The position numbers and the translations under genes were made by a program. A model generated the notes under the pieces. That model was given only the letters and a program-made list of their open reading frames with translations, was not told the DNA's origin and did no database searches. From Allopontixanthobacter confluentis (lineage in GTDB: Bacteria; Pseudomonadota; Alphaproteobacteria; Sphingomonadales; Sphingomonadaceae), in assembly GCF_009827615.1 (NCBI RefSeq), contig NZ_WTYU01000001.1, positions 145,001 to 209,000 on the forward strand: a stretch of DNA of 64,000 bases, in the 5' to 3' direction. Below, piece after piece: positions 56,181 through 63,481 of this stretch; positions within the stretch are counted from its first letter, which is position 1, and each line of letters starts with the position of its first letter.

Positions 56181-56205
56181 GGCGTTATTATACATTGCGT
56201 ACCCA
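56181..56205 (+). repeat. Terminal inverted repeat, passenger-gene end
   Basis: Inward sequence starts GGCGTTATTATACATTGCGT; 22 of 25 bases match the reverse complement of 58133-58157, with the three mismatches clustered in positions 14-17. It contains a -10-like TATTAT (56186-56191). Confidence 0.93.
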
Positions 56206-56211
56206 CTGCGC

Positions 56212-56282
56212 AGGAGGTATGTATGACCTCGCGTGACAGGCCGGTGCGTCTCGTCGCCCTCGATGGGGGGTTTCGAGCATGA
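56212..56282 (+). CDS. 19-residue leader ORF with perfect Shine-Dalgarno
   Basis: AGGAGGT (56212-56218) is followed by ATG 56223 and 19 codons ending at TGA 56280-56282 (protein MTSRDRPVRLVALDGGFRA). The stop overlaps the ATG of the 78-aa ORF (ATGA). A second ATG at 56219 gives only five codons. The -10-like TATTAT in the inverted repeat lies 32 bp upstream with TCGACT (56162-56167) as a weak -35 18 bp before it. It could couple translation to the passenger genes or act as a regulatory leader. Confidence 0.45.
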
Positions 56283-56515
56283 CTAAGATTTGTGAGATGT
56301 CTGGCGTTCGGAGTGATGACGGACTACCGGTAGAGTTGTGGCGGTGTGTGCGTTCCGGCAGGCTCGTTGTTCGCGCTTACAACGAGGGTGGGTGCAGTTA
56401 TACGGAGATAGACCTGTGGGATCTTGTCGATTGGATGCAATCTGGCCAGAAAAACTTCTTCGTAGCACCCGCAAATGAGTCAATTGGCGGGCCCACTGGA
56501 CATAATTCTAAATGA
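56279..56515 (+). CDS. 78-aa passenger protein of unknown function
   Basis: A small soluble protein (VELWRCVRSGRLVVRAYNEG, YTEIDLWDLVDWMQSGQKNF) with no signal peptide or recognised domain. Its ATG overlaps the leader stop by 4 bp and its 3' end overlaps the HEPN-motif gene by 41 bp, so the three plus-strand frames form a coupled cascade inside the IS. Codon use differs from the host housekeeping genes. It might be a partner or antitoxin of the next protein, by position only. Confidence 0.55.
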   Translation: MTKICEMSGVRSDDGLPVELWRCVRSGRLVVRAYNEGGCSYTEIDLWDLVDWMQSGQKNFFVAPANESIGGPTGHNSK

Positions 56516-57014
56516 CATCGAGCGGGCCTTAGATACCCGTCTATGGTATGCGGCTCTTGCGGTAACACTTTCTCTGCCGGATATCTGTTCATTGCTAGAA
56601 CTACCCCCAGAAGAGGGCTGGTCTAAGGGTTGGAAATACGCTGGCTGGTTTGACAGGAACCTTGCGCAGTACCACCCTGAATTTACAGGAGGGGACTGCT
56701 ACAAACTCCGAGGCGGACTTCTTCACAACGGGCGAGTACGTAGAGACGAAGCGCGCTGGGACCATATCGCATTCACGACTCCTGATTCACCAGGGCGATT
56801 GCATCGATGTGTTTTTAGCAACAACGGCGGCATCGACGAAACTGCGCTCATGTTGGATGTCGAATTCTTCTGCCGCGATGTTATGGAAGCTACGCGAATT
56901 TGGTTCTCTGCAAATTTAACAAACACTATTGTTCAAGCGAACCTTCCGAACTTGCTGGCATTGCGCCGCGACGATATCGGGCGTCAGGTGTCGGGCGGCG
57001 GGTTTCTGCGCTAA
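56475..57014 (+). CDS. HEPN-like protein carried by the IS element
   Basis: A 179-residue, mainly helical, soluble protein. The N-terminal helix resembles HEPN-type proteins (DIILNDIERALDTRLWYAAL, AVTLSLPDICSLLEL), and the segment CYKLRGGLLHNGRVRRDEAR contains R-x4-H (R-GGLL-H-N), the form of the RNase active site in HEPN toxins and effectors. The C-terminal region has FFCRDVMEATRIWF. Its start lacks a strong Shine-Dalgarno and probably relies on coupling from the 78-aa gene. Its TAA overlaps the end of the convergent 52-aa ORF. A defence, toxin or transposition-control role is inferred; it may also be inactive. Confidence 0.6.
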   Translation: MSQLAGPLDIILNDIERALDTRLWYAALAVTLSLPDICSLLELPPEEGWSKGWKYAGWFDRNLAQYHPEFTGGDCYKLRGGLLHNGRVRRDEARWDHIAFTTPDSPGRLHRCVFSNNGGIDETALMLDVEFFCRDVMEATRIWFSANLTNTIVQANLPNLLALRRDDIGRQVSGGGFLR

Positions 57015-57169
57015 GCGGAAGGCTTTGTCCGAGCATCCCGAATTAGGGCGTCGAGCGCGGCTTCGGCCTCGGTGGGGCTTAGTTCGCCAGCGTCGATTAG
57101 CCTTTGAGCCTCTTGCTTGAACCGTTCGCTTTGTTGCTCCGGTGTTTCCAAGTTCTGTTTCTTCGGCAT
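57011..57169 (-). CDS. 52-aa protein coupled to the transposase stop codon
   Basis: A hydrophilic helical protein (MPKKQNLETPEQQSERFKQE then AQRLIDAGELSPTEAEAALD and ALIRDARTKPSA). Its ATG shares one base with the transposase TAA (TAATG), the usual re-initiation arrangement, so it is probably made with the transposase. It converges with and ends inside the stop codon of the HEPN-like gene. It has no recognised domain; a transposition accessory factor is possible. Confidence 0.7.
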   Translation of the reverse strand: MPKKQNLETPEQQSERFKQEAQRLIDAGELSPTEAEAALDALIRDARTKPSA

Positions 57170-58092
57170 TAGACCGCACTAGCTCCTTTGTAGGTCAGGC
57201 GCTTGCCGACTATGCCCTTGAGCATCGCGTCGGCACGGTCACCGTCATTGCAGCCCAACGCTACTCGGTTGTTATACCGGAACTCAAACTCCGCGAGATA
57301 GCGATGCAAGTGCTGCTCGCCGCAGAACTGATAGACGCCCTTCATGCCGCGCTTGAAGATGCTGAAATAGCCTTCAACCGTGTTGCTGTGGATGCTGCGG
57401 TCCTCAAGGTTCACATACTCACCCTTGCCGTGGCTGGTAGTCCCGTGGGCGGCAAAAATGTTCTTAACATCGCGGTAGCCGCTGTGCTCGTCAGTCATTA
57501 CGCGCGCCTCGCGGGCCACGTTCTCAAGGACGATTGGCATAAGCGTAGTGGCGTTCACGTTCTCGATTACCATGGTGCGAGCCTGTCCGCTGTCGCGGTC
57601 CACCAGCGCCAAAACCTTCATCTTGTGGTGGAAGGCGCGCTTCACCGGCGCGCCCTTGAGCTTGCCGATAAATGTCTCGTCCACTTCGACCACGCCGCCG
57701 CCTGTCCCGAACATCGTATCGCCACCAGACCGCATCGCCTCGCGAATGCGGTGAGACATGAACCAAGCGGTCTTGAGGGTGACGCCAAGGGTACGGTGAA
57801 GCTGGTTGCTCGAAATGCCCTTCTTGCTGCCAGCGATCAGATACATCGCCTGAAGCCAGACACGCATCGGAACCTTGCTGTCCTGAAAGATGGTGCCAAT
57901 CTTGACGGTGAAGGGCTTGCGGCACTGGTAGCACTTATATGCGCCAACGCGGGTGCTCTTGCCCCGCATCTTGGAAATCCGCTCCACGCCGCCACAGTGC
58001 GGGCAGACCGGGCCTTCCGGCCAAATGCGCGCCTCAACGTAAGCGTAGGCTGCTTCTTCGTTGTGGAAATGAGGGGCGGAAAGGTTCGACAT
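57169..58092 (-). CDS. IS1595-family transposase (ISXO2-like)
   Basis: A 307-residue DDE-type transposase. The N-terminus has a zinc ribbon (CPHCGGVERI and YKCYQCRKPFTVK), then a helix-turn-helix-like region (ISSNQLHRTLGVTLKTAWFM), and the ISXO2-like catalytic domain with VVEVDETFIGKLKG (first Asp), ARVMTDEHSGYRDV (second Asp) and IHSNTVEGYFSIFKRGMKGV (the Asn/Glu region), then FEFRYNNRVALG. The start is ATG 58092, 40 bp inside the right inverted repeat. No frameshift is seen, so it is probably active. Confidence 0.93.
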   Translation of the reverse strand: MSNLSAPHFHNEEAAYAYVEARIWPEGPVCPHCGGVERISKMRGKSTRVGAYKCYQCRKPFTVKIGTIFQDSKVPMRVWLQAMYLIAGSKKGISSNQLHRTLGVTLKTAWFMSHRIREAMRSGGDTMFGTGGGVVEVDETFIGKLKGAPVKRAFHHKMKVLALVDRDSGQARTMVIENVNATTLMPIVLENVAREARVMTDEHSGYRDVKNIFAAHGTTSHGKGEYVNLEDRSIHSNTVEGYFSIFKRGMKGVYQFCGEQHLHRYLAEFEFRYNNRVALGCNDGDRADAMLKGIVGKRLTYKGASAV

Positions 58093-58132
58093 TGTAGGCT
58101 CCGTTTCGTTGGAACCACCCTAGCCGAACCCT

Positions 58133-58157
58133 TGGGTACGTCAAGTATAATAACGCC
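58133..58157 (-). repeat. Terminal inverted repeat, transposase end
   Basis: Read inward on the minus strand it starts GGCGTTATTATACTTGACGT; 22 of 25 bases match 56181-56205. Its TATTAT could serve as the -10 for the transposase with a -35 supplied from outside, as in many IS promoters. Confidence 0.93.
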
Positions 58158-58165
58158 AAAAGAAA
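58158..58165 (+). repeat. Target site duplication, right copy
   Basis: AAAAGAAA, identical to 56173-56180, immediately outside the right inverted repeat. Confidence 0.9.
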
Positions 58166-58273
58166 AGCCTCAAACCAAAGCGTGCGCTCGGAGAATAGTG
58201 CCTTTTGGGATAAACAAATGTCGACCCGACCCCAGAGCTAATTAAGACGCCGCGGAAGGGCTATAATCCCAGC

Positions 58274-58301
58274 AAAATTATCTGAAACAAATTATCTGAA
58301 A
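58274..58301 (+). repeat. 14-bp tandem duplication at the 5' end of the integrase remnant
   Basis: AAAATTATCTGAAA (58274-58287) is followed directly by CAAATTATCTGAAA (58288-58301), 13 of 14 bases identical. Fourteen is not a multiple of three, so a duplication here would shift the frame. Confidence 0.85.
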
Positions 58302-59352
58302 AGATGGTGGGCGCGGCACTTGGATCGCCAGAGCCTATGATTCAGATACTGGTCGCAACCGCCGCAAAGCTCTTAAAGACTATCCATCTTTCTCTGGGCA
58401 CGAGATTTTTGTCCAAGCCAAGCAAGACGCTGAAGCCTTTGCAAAGACGGTCGAGAGCGGCGGTGTTACGACCCGTAAGCTTGATACCGTCCGAGACGCA
58501 TGCCGAGCCTATGAAGAAACCAAGCAGAACGCTGCGGGAATTCTCAACCTAACCGTCTATTCAGATCCGATAGCGAAGATGAAGTTGGACAAGCTCCGGC
58601 GTAATCATCTCGTTAGCTGGCGCCGGCGATTGGAAGATACCCCTGCTTTGCTCACTCGGAACAAAAGGGGCGAAAAGAGAACCAAGCCTCGAGCTCCCTC
58701 AACGGTGAACCGCGATATGGTTCCACTCCGCGCGGCGCTTGCCCAATTGCTTTCTCCTGGCAAGCCAAACACAGAAGCCGCGTGGCAAGAAGCACTCAAG
58801 CCGCTTAAGGGAGCCGATAAGCGGCGCACGCTTTATCTCGATCGTGAGGAACGAAGGCGTTTGCTCGCCGCCTGTGATGATGAAGCAAAGCCGTTTGTTC
58901 ACGCGCTTTGCCTCCTGCCTTTGCGGCCGGGGGCAGTAGCGGGGCTGACGGTAAAAGACTTTGAAACAAGGACGCGGTCATTGACTATCGGTAAAGACAA
59001 AAACGGCCGCCCACGCCATATAGGACTGCCTCCAGCGGCCGCTGAGTTCCTAGCTGCGCAAGCCAAGGGCAAATCACCTGATGATCCAATATTCAACCGG
59101 CTCAATGAAGGCCCGTGGAACAAAGATTCCTGGAAGATAACTGTAAAGCGAGCAGTGCTTGCAGCCGACCTACCAACGACCGCAACCGCATACACTCTCC
59201 GGCATTCTGTAATTACCGATTTGATTAGGGCGGGGCTGCCTATCCTTACAGTGGCTCAGCTTTCTGGAACGAGTGTGGTGATGATCGAGAACCATTACGG
59301 GCATCTGGTGGGGGATGATTCAGAAAGAGCGTTGGCCACGCTAGCCCTTTAG
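58300..59352 (+). pseudogene. Tyrosine-type integrase lacking a start codon
   Basis: The frame from 58300 to 59352 reads as a phage/island integrase: core-binding region (TWIARAYDSDTGRNRRKALK, ARAYEETKQ-like helices) then the catalytic domain with LPLRPGAVAGLTVKDFETRT (first Arg), TAYTLRHSVITDLIRAGLPI (RH box, with Tyr for the usual His) and MIENHYGHLVGDD (nucleophile Tyr). An in-frame TGA sits at 58297 and no ATG/GTG/TTG occurs in frame before 58579. Starting at 58579 gives 257 residues lacking most of the DNA-binding part. A 14-bp duplication and probable 1-nt shift at the 5' end explain the loss. No attachment site was identified. Confidence 0.75.
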
Positions 59353-59395
59353 ATATAACCCGCAAACTACGCGGCAGAGCGTACAACGAGAGTTT

Positions 59396-60535
59396 TCAGT
59401 TTTTACTGAAGCCAAATCCTAAAATCGTCGCCTTCAAAGGTAATGTGCTTTCCCACGCCGACCCCTTCAATTCTAGCCAAGCAAATTGGCATGCTCGGCT
59501 GGAAACACGCCATGAGACTTCCTGCCCAAGCAACTGACGCTCCCATTGAGTTTCTTGCACTCCAGCGCTCGCGCAACGCAATTCAGCCGACAAATTTCCT
59601 GACCCTTGTGTTTTCTCTAAGCGTCCATCCAGCTTATATATCCCAGGCGATAGCATGACCAATTTTCGGGCTAAGTCCCCTGAGCTGCCTTGGTCGACAA
59701 ATACATCAAGCTGTCCTGATGGAGCGAGCCGGGCGTTCGCATCTCGGCCTTTGGCAAAATCCCAATCCAATGGCGGGAATTGACCAGCATCGACATGGCC
59801 TTTCGTTTGCGACGAAGTATGGCGAACCTTTCGATACACTTCAAATGCCTCGGAGAAGCGCTCCTTAGTAACCAGCACGCGAATAAGGTTTGTATCACTC
59901 TGCACATCGACGGCTGGAGCCAGCTCGCCTCGCAACTGCATGAAGTTAGCAAGCGCTGGGTCGCTGTCTGGGACATTTCGCCAAAAGGACGTCGCCCAAG
60001 GTGGATTACTTCGAAGTGCTTGCGCAAGTGGCAACATCGAGGATGGGTAATTGAGGCTTGTTGTGAATGCCTTGACAATTTCAGCTGCAATTTCAGGTTC
60101 TAGCCGCGACATCCGGTCAATGAGTGGGAAAATTCCAGGAAGATCGTCACGTTGAAGGGCATCCTGTAGCAGTACCATGCCTGCGAGCCGGTTACGCTGA
60201 TCTATGGCCTGTGATGCTTCCAGGACTTTAATGCGGTTCTTTTCGGATTTCAGGCTGAGTAAGAAATGCGCATTGCTGGCAAAAGGTTCGAGCGCATATG
60301 CTTTTTGCGCTACCGCAAGCGCTGCTACATCCGGCTGTATCTTCAGCTGTCCCGCAACCACTTTAGGGTGAGCTTGGGAAAGAGCGATGTCGGCCATACG
60401 AAAACCATTCCATGCTTCCGCCCATCCAGGTGCCAAGCCACCTGCATTCACTTGCGCCTGAAGGGCAACGATCGGTGCAATTGCAAAAGCGGTGGCTGCC
60501 AAGAGGCCGCGCACGATTACGCTAGTTACTGTCAC
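59396..60535 (-). CDS. Exported TPR-like protein of the exopolysaccharide operon
   Basis: A 379-residue protein. A signal peptide (VIVRGLLAATAFAIAPIVAL, cleavage near LQA-QV) is followed by a helical, TPR-like region (ADIALSQAHPKVVAGQLKIQ, VAQKAYALEPFASNAHFLLS) and a beta-rich C-terminal part with three Cys (ELRCASAGVQETQWERQLLG, SSRACQFAWLELKGSAWEST). It starts at GTG 60535, overlapping the tyrosine-kinase stop by 4 bp. Probably periplasmic and linked to polysaccharide assembly by position; no specific function recognised. The 43-bp gap after it holds nothing clear. Confidence 0.7.
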   Translation of the reverse strand: MTVTSVIVRGLLAATAFAIAPIVALQAQVNAGGLAPGWAEAWNGFRMADIALSQAHPKVVAGQLKIQPDVAALAVAQKAYALEPFASNAHFLLSLKSEKNRIKVLEASQAIDQRNRLAGMVLLQDALQRDDLPGIFPLIDRMSRLEPEIAAEIVKAFTTSLNYPSSMLPLAQALRSNPPWATSFWRNVPDSDPALANFMQLRGELAPAVDVQSDTNLIRVLVTKERFSEAFEVYRKVRHTSSQTKGHVDAGQFPPLDWDFAKGRDANARLAPSGQLDVFVDQGSSGDLARKLVMLSPGIYKLDGRLEKTQGSGNLSAELRCASAGVQETQWERQLLGQEVSWRVSSRACQFAWLELKGSAWESTLPLKATILGFGFSKN

Positions 60536-62706
60536 GCAGTTTCGTCTGCAGAATTCTTCTCGCCATAGGAATGACCGTAGCCGTAGCCATAGCCGTAGCC
60601 GTAAGACTCGTTCCGCTTGTCAAGTTTGGTCACTACAGCGCCAAAGACCTTGCCGCCGCCAGCTTCCAAGCGGTCGAGGGCTTGGGAAATCATCCTCATT
60701 TTGCCCCGATTGGCTTCGATTACCATAACGACGCCGTCCACACCCGAGGCAATAAGCGGTGCGTCCGCTAAACCAAGCACAGGAGGCCCATCAATTATAA
60801 CGTGATCATAGGCATCACCGAGCTTCTCCAGGAATGCGGCAAAACGGTCCCCGGACAGGAGCTCGGCTGCATTTGGCGGCTGTCGACCAGCTGGAATGAC
60901 ATCAAACTTGAAGGGCGCTGCAACCTGTACCATTGACTGCCAGTCTTCCTCGCCTCTGAGCACATTGCTGAGCCCCTTGCCGCCAGTGACTTCCATATAT
61001 TTGGATAAGCCAGATTTGCGCATATCTCCATCGAGGAGCAAAACGCGTTTCCCCCGCTCGTGGAGGATTTTCGTCAAAGCAACGCTGGAAAGGCTCTTGC
61101 CTTCGGCAGGCCGGGAGCTTCCCAGCATGATATATTTTGGCACGCCATCCTCGGAGAGAAATCCGAGGTTAGTAAACAGATTGAAATAGGCCTCGTAGAG
61201 CTCTGAATGGCGGCTATCGAGAGCGTCGTTGACGGTTCCATCGCTGACAAGAGGGATGCTACCAAGTAGAGGAACGCCCAGAAGTTCAGGGACTTCTGCA
61301 GGATCGCGCACACTCTGGTCGAGTTTTTCTCGGAGCAGGATAATCCCGCCTGCAGCTGCCACACCGAGCAGTAGCGACAGCAAGAGATTGCGCGGCAAGT
61401 TGGGCTCGCTCGGCACGTCTGGCACTTCGGCTGTGTCAACTACCGCGATGTTATTCTCGCCGACGCCCGCGACACCGATTTCACGATAGCGTTGCAGAAG
61501 CGCATTGTAGAGCGACTGAGTGGTATCCACTTCACGCTGAAGGATATTATATTGAACGCTGTCTCGACGCTGACCGACAAATTCGGTTCGCAGTTCGTTG
61601 ACCCTGTTGCGCAGGCCCTGCTCGGTCTCAGCCGCTTGTCGATAGCGTGCGCGGACGGCACTACCAGATCGGCCTTCGGCTCTTGCGATTTCTCGCTCGA
61701 GTTGCCCTATCTGATTGGTAAGCGCTTTAACCGTAGGATATTCCTCTCCCGCAGTCGCCCGCAGGCGCGCACGCTCTGCTGAAAGCTCTGCCCTGCGCTC
61801 GCGCAACGGCCTAATTGTCGCTTCATCTTCTGCCGAAAGTGCAGTGCTGGCAGCCCCGAGCGCGCTTTGGGCAGCAATTCTCTCAGCAGTTGCTTGCGCG
61901 AGCGACGAGTTCAATGCCTGAAGATCGCTGGCAACGAGTGTCTGGGCCGCAGTGGTGTTACTGCTACCTTCCTCAGGCACTTGGATTGTGAACAGATTAC
62001 GATCCGCTGCATAGGTTATGAGCTCACGCTCCGAATCTTCGAGCTTTTGGCGCAATTGTTCAAGGCGCCCTTCAAGAAATTGCCGTGCTTCTGTCGTCGC
62101 GCCAAACCGGCGGCTCAGATTGCTGGCAACATATTCCGTAGCCCAGGCATTTGCCAGGCGAGCGGCAAGCGCGCGATCAGTACTCTTAAATTTGACATCC
62201 ACTAAGTTGGACATTCCAACAGGCACGATAGTGACGTTCGCAAGCAGCACAGATGCTAGAACCTTGTCTGGATTGGCTGGCAAGACGTCTATCTTATAGG
62301 CCTCGAGAAAGGCATCGTCTGATGCCAGATTCTGTTCGCGAACGACCTGCTCGGCAAGCGAGCGGGCCTTTAAAAGTTCATATTGAGTGTCGTAATATTG
62401 CGCGTCCAGTACTTGATCCTGCGTCTCAACGCCTTCTACAGCCGTAACGTTATTCTGTACTCGACTAATTTCGATACGAGCAGTTGCCTGATATTTGGGT
62501 GTAATAAGCAGCGTAGCGACCAGCCCGATGAGCAGGCTCGATATGACCAGTACCGCGATCAAAATTTTGTTGTTTTTGATCGTCTGCCAAACGCGTTCAG
62601 CAACTGGGACGCCTAGTTCACGCGCACCAGCATCTTCATACGCGTAGTCATCAGCCATCTCGTCACGAAAGCCGGTTTTCCTCGAACTTCTCTGCACAGC
62701 AACCAT
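60532..62706 (-). CDS. Polysaccharide co-polymerase / BY-kinase (Wzc-like)
   Basis: A 724-residue protein. The N-terminal Wzz domain lies between TM1 (LIAVLVISSLLIGLVATLLI, about residues 52-72) and TM2 (LPRNLLLSLLLGVAAAGGII, about 430-450), with a long periplasmic coiled coil. The cytoplasmic kinase has Walker A SSRPAEGKSLSSVALTKIL, Walker A' KRVLLLDGDMRKSGL and Walker B DHVIIDGPPVLGLADAP. The C-terminus carries a Tyr-Gly run (NESYGYGYGYGYGHSYGEKN) serving as the autophosphorylation cluster. It controls chain length and export. Its ATG shares one base with the Wza-like stop (TAATG). Confidence 0.92.
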   Translation of the reverse strand: MVAVQRSSRKTGFRDEMADDYAYEDAGARELGVPVAERVWQTIKNNKILIAVLVISSLLIGLVATLLITPKYQATARIEISRVQNNVTAVEGVETQDQVLDAQYYDTQYELLKARSLAEQVVREQNLASDDAFLEAYKIDVLPANPDKVLASVLLANVTIVPVGMSNLVDVKFKSTDRALAARLANAWATEYVASNLSRRFGATTEARQFLEGRLEQLRQKLEDSERELITYAADRNLFTIQVPEEGSSNTTAAQTLVASDLQALNSSLAQATAERIAAQSALGAASTALSAEDEATIRPLRERRAELSAERARLRATAGEEYPTVKALTNQIGQLEREIARAEGRSGSAVRARYRQAAETEQGLRNRVNELRTEFVGQRRDSVQYNILQREVDTTQSLYNALLQRYREIGVAGVGENNIAVVDTAEVPDVPSEPNLPRNLLLSLLLGVAAAGGIILLREKLDQSVRDPAEVPELLGVPLLGSIPLVSDGTVNDALDSRHSELYEAYFNLFTNLGFLSEDGVPKYIMLGSSRPAEGKSLSSVALTKILHERGKRVLLLDGDMRKSGLSKYMEVTGGKGLSNVLRGEEDWQSMVQVAAPFKFDVIPAGRQPPNAAELLSGDRFAAFLEKLGDAYDHVIIDGPPVLGLADAPLIASGVDGVVMVIEANRGKMRMISQALDRLEAGGGKVFGAVVTKLDKRNESYGYGYGYGYGHSYGEKNSADETA
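60568..60606 (-). repeat. Short repeat encoding the Tyr-Gly tail
   Basis: CCGTAG/CCATAG hexamers repeat about five times on the plus strand, encoding alternating Tyr-Gly on the minus strand at the end of the BY-kinase. Copy-number change would alter the number of tyrosines without a frameshift. Confidence 0.75.
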
Positions 62707-63413
62707 TACCTCAACAACCGTTCGAGTAGAATTATGGGGGTGGTAAGGAGCGGCGAAAGGGCCGTTAGCATCTGAATTCGCTTGAGGGTCGGTGAGTTGC
62801 CGACCTGGACAATATCGCCTGCAAAAACGACCGGGTCAGCGTAGTTACCGCGCTGGATGGCTCCAAGATTATAGACGCCGATATATCGCTCGCCTTCAGC
62901 TTTGCGAAAAATCAGGACATCATCCAATTGTGCCGTGTCGGTTGCGCCGCCGCCAGTTGCAACAACTTCAAGCAGGGTCATGGAACCAGTGACAGGATAG
63001 CGACCAGGCCGGCTTACCTCTCCACCGATCGTGATAACGCGGCCCGGCTGCTCCATCAAATCCACTGTAACTTCAGGATTCACTACAAAACGTCCATCAA
63101 GCCGCTGCGCTATTTCGCGACTGATGGCGATAGGCGTTCTGCCATCTGCCTGAATCAAACCGATGAGCGGAAACTGGAAAGCGCCGGTAGCATCAACTTT
63201 CAGTTCGCGGCTCAAATCGGCGAAGCCCAAAACGCTCACGCGCAAAGTGTCCTGAGACCTCACTATCGCGCCGCCATCCCCTTCAGGCGATGGCAAGGCA
63301 TCCAGGTCGACCAACTGAATGCCTGGCGCTGTAGCGATAGGTTTTGGCGATGACGCGCAAGCAGCCAAGGAGATGCCAGCGATGGCAAGTATCGCAATTC
63401 TGAAGATTTGCAT
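62706..63413 (-). CDS. Wza-like polysaccharide export lipoprotein
   Basis: A 235-residue outer-membrane export protein. The signal ends in the lipobox ISLAACASSPK (LAAC). The Poly_export domain follows (VRSQDTLRVSVLGFADLSRE, DATGAFQFPLIGLIQADGRT, VNPEVTVDLMEQPGRVITIG) with a SLBB-like part (GEVSRPGRYPVTGSMTLLEV). It is shorter than E. coli Wza, as usual for this subgroup. It is coupled to the kinase gene downstream. Confidence 0.9.
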   Translation of the reverse strand: MQIFRIAILAIAGISLAACASSPKPIATAPGIQLVDLDALPSPEGDGGAIVRSQDTLRVSVLGFADLSRELKVDATGAFQFPLIGLIQADGRTPIAISREIAQRLDGRFVVNPEVTVDLMEQPGRVITIGGEVSRPGRYPVTGSMTLLEVVATGGGATDTAQLDDVLIFRKAEGERYIGVYNLGAIQRGNYADPVVFAGDIVQVGNSPTLKRIQMLTALSPLLTTPIILLERLLR

Positions 63414-63481
63414 GAAGTAAGCCTGTCTGGATGGTAACGCCGCAAATGGCCTAAACCTTGCCGCAATTCTAATTCTATCGA

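Larger units (their letters stand above)
56181..58157. mobile_element. Complete IS1595/ISXO2-type insertion sequence with passenger genes
   Basis: A 1977-bp element defined by 25-bp terminal inverted repeats at 56181-56205 and 58133-58157 (22 of 25 positions match; both begin GGCGTTATTATAC and end CGTACCCA read inward) and a perfect 8-bp target duplication AAAAGAAA (56173-56180 and 58158-58165). Inside are the transposase (minus strand), a 52-aa ORF coupled to its stop codon, and on the plus strand a 19-codon leader, a 78-aa ORF and a 179-aa HEPN-motif protein. The intact ends and duplication suggest fairly recent arrival. IS1595 relatives with passenger genes are known; the identity of this one needs a database comparison. 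Confidence 0.92.

Noticed and set aside
56033-56236. Possible small gene interrupted by the IS
   Set aside because: Joining the flanks gives an open frame of about 75 codons, but with no Shine-Dalgarno or recognisable features it cannot be told from chance.
57142-58245. Plus-strand frame of 367 codons opposite the transposase
   Set aside because: Shadow of the transposase; it crosses the IS end and target duplication, which a real gene would not be expected to do.
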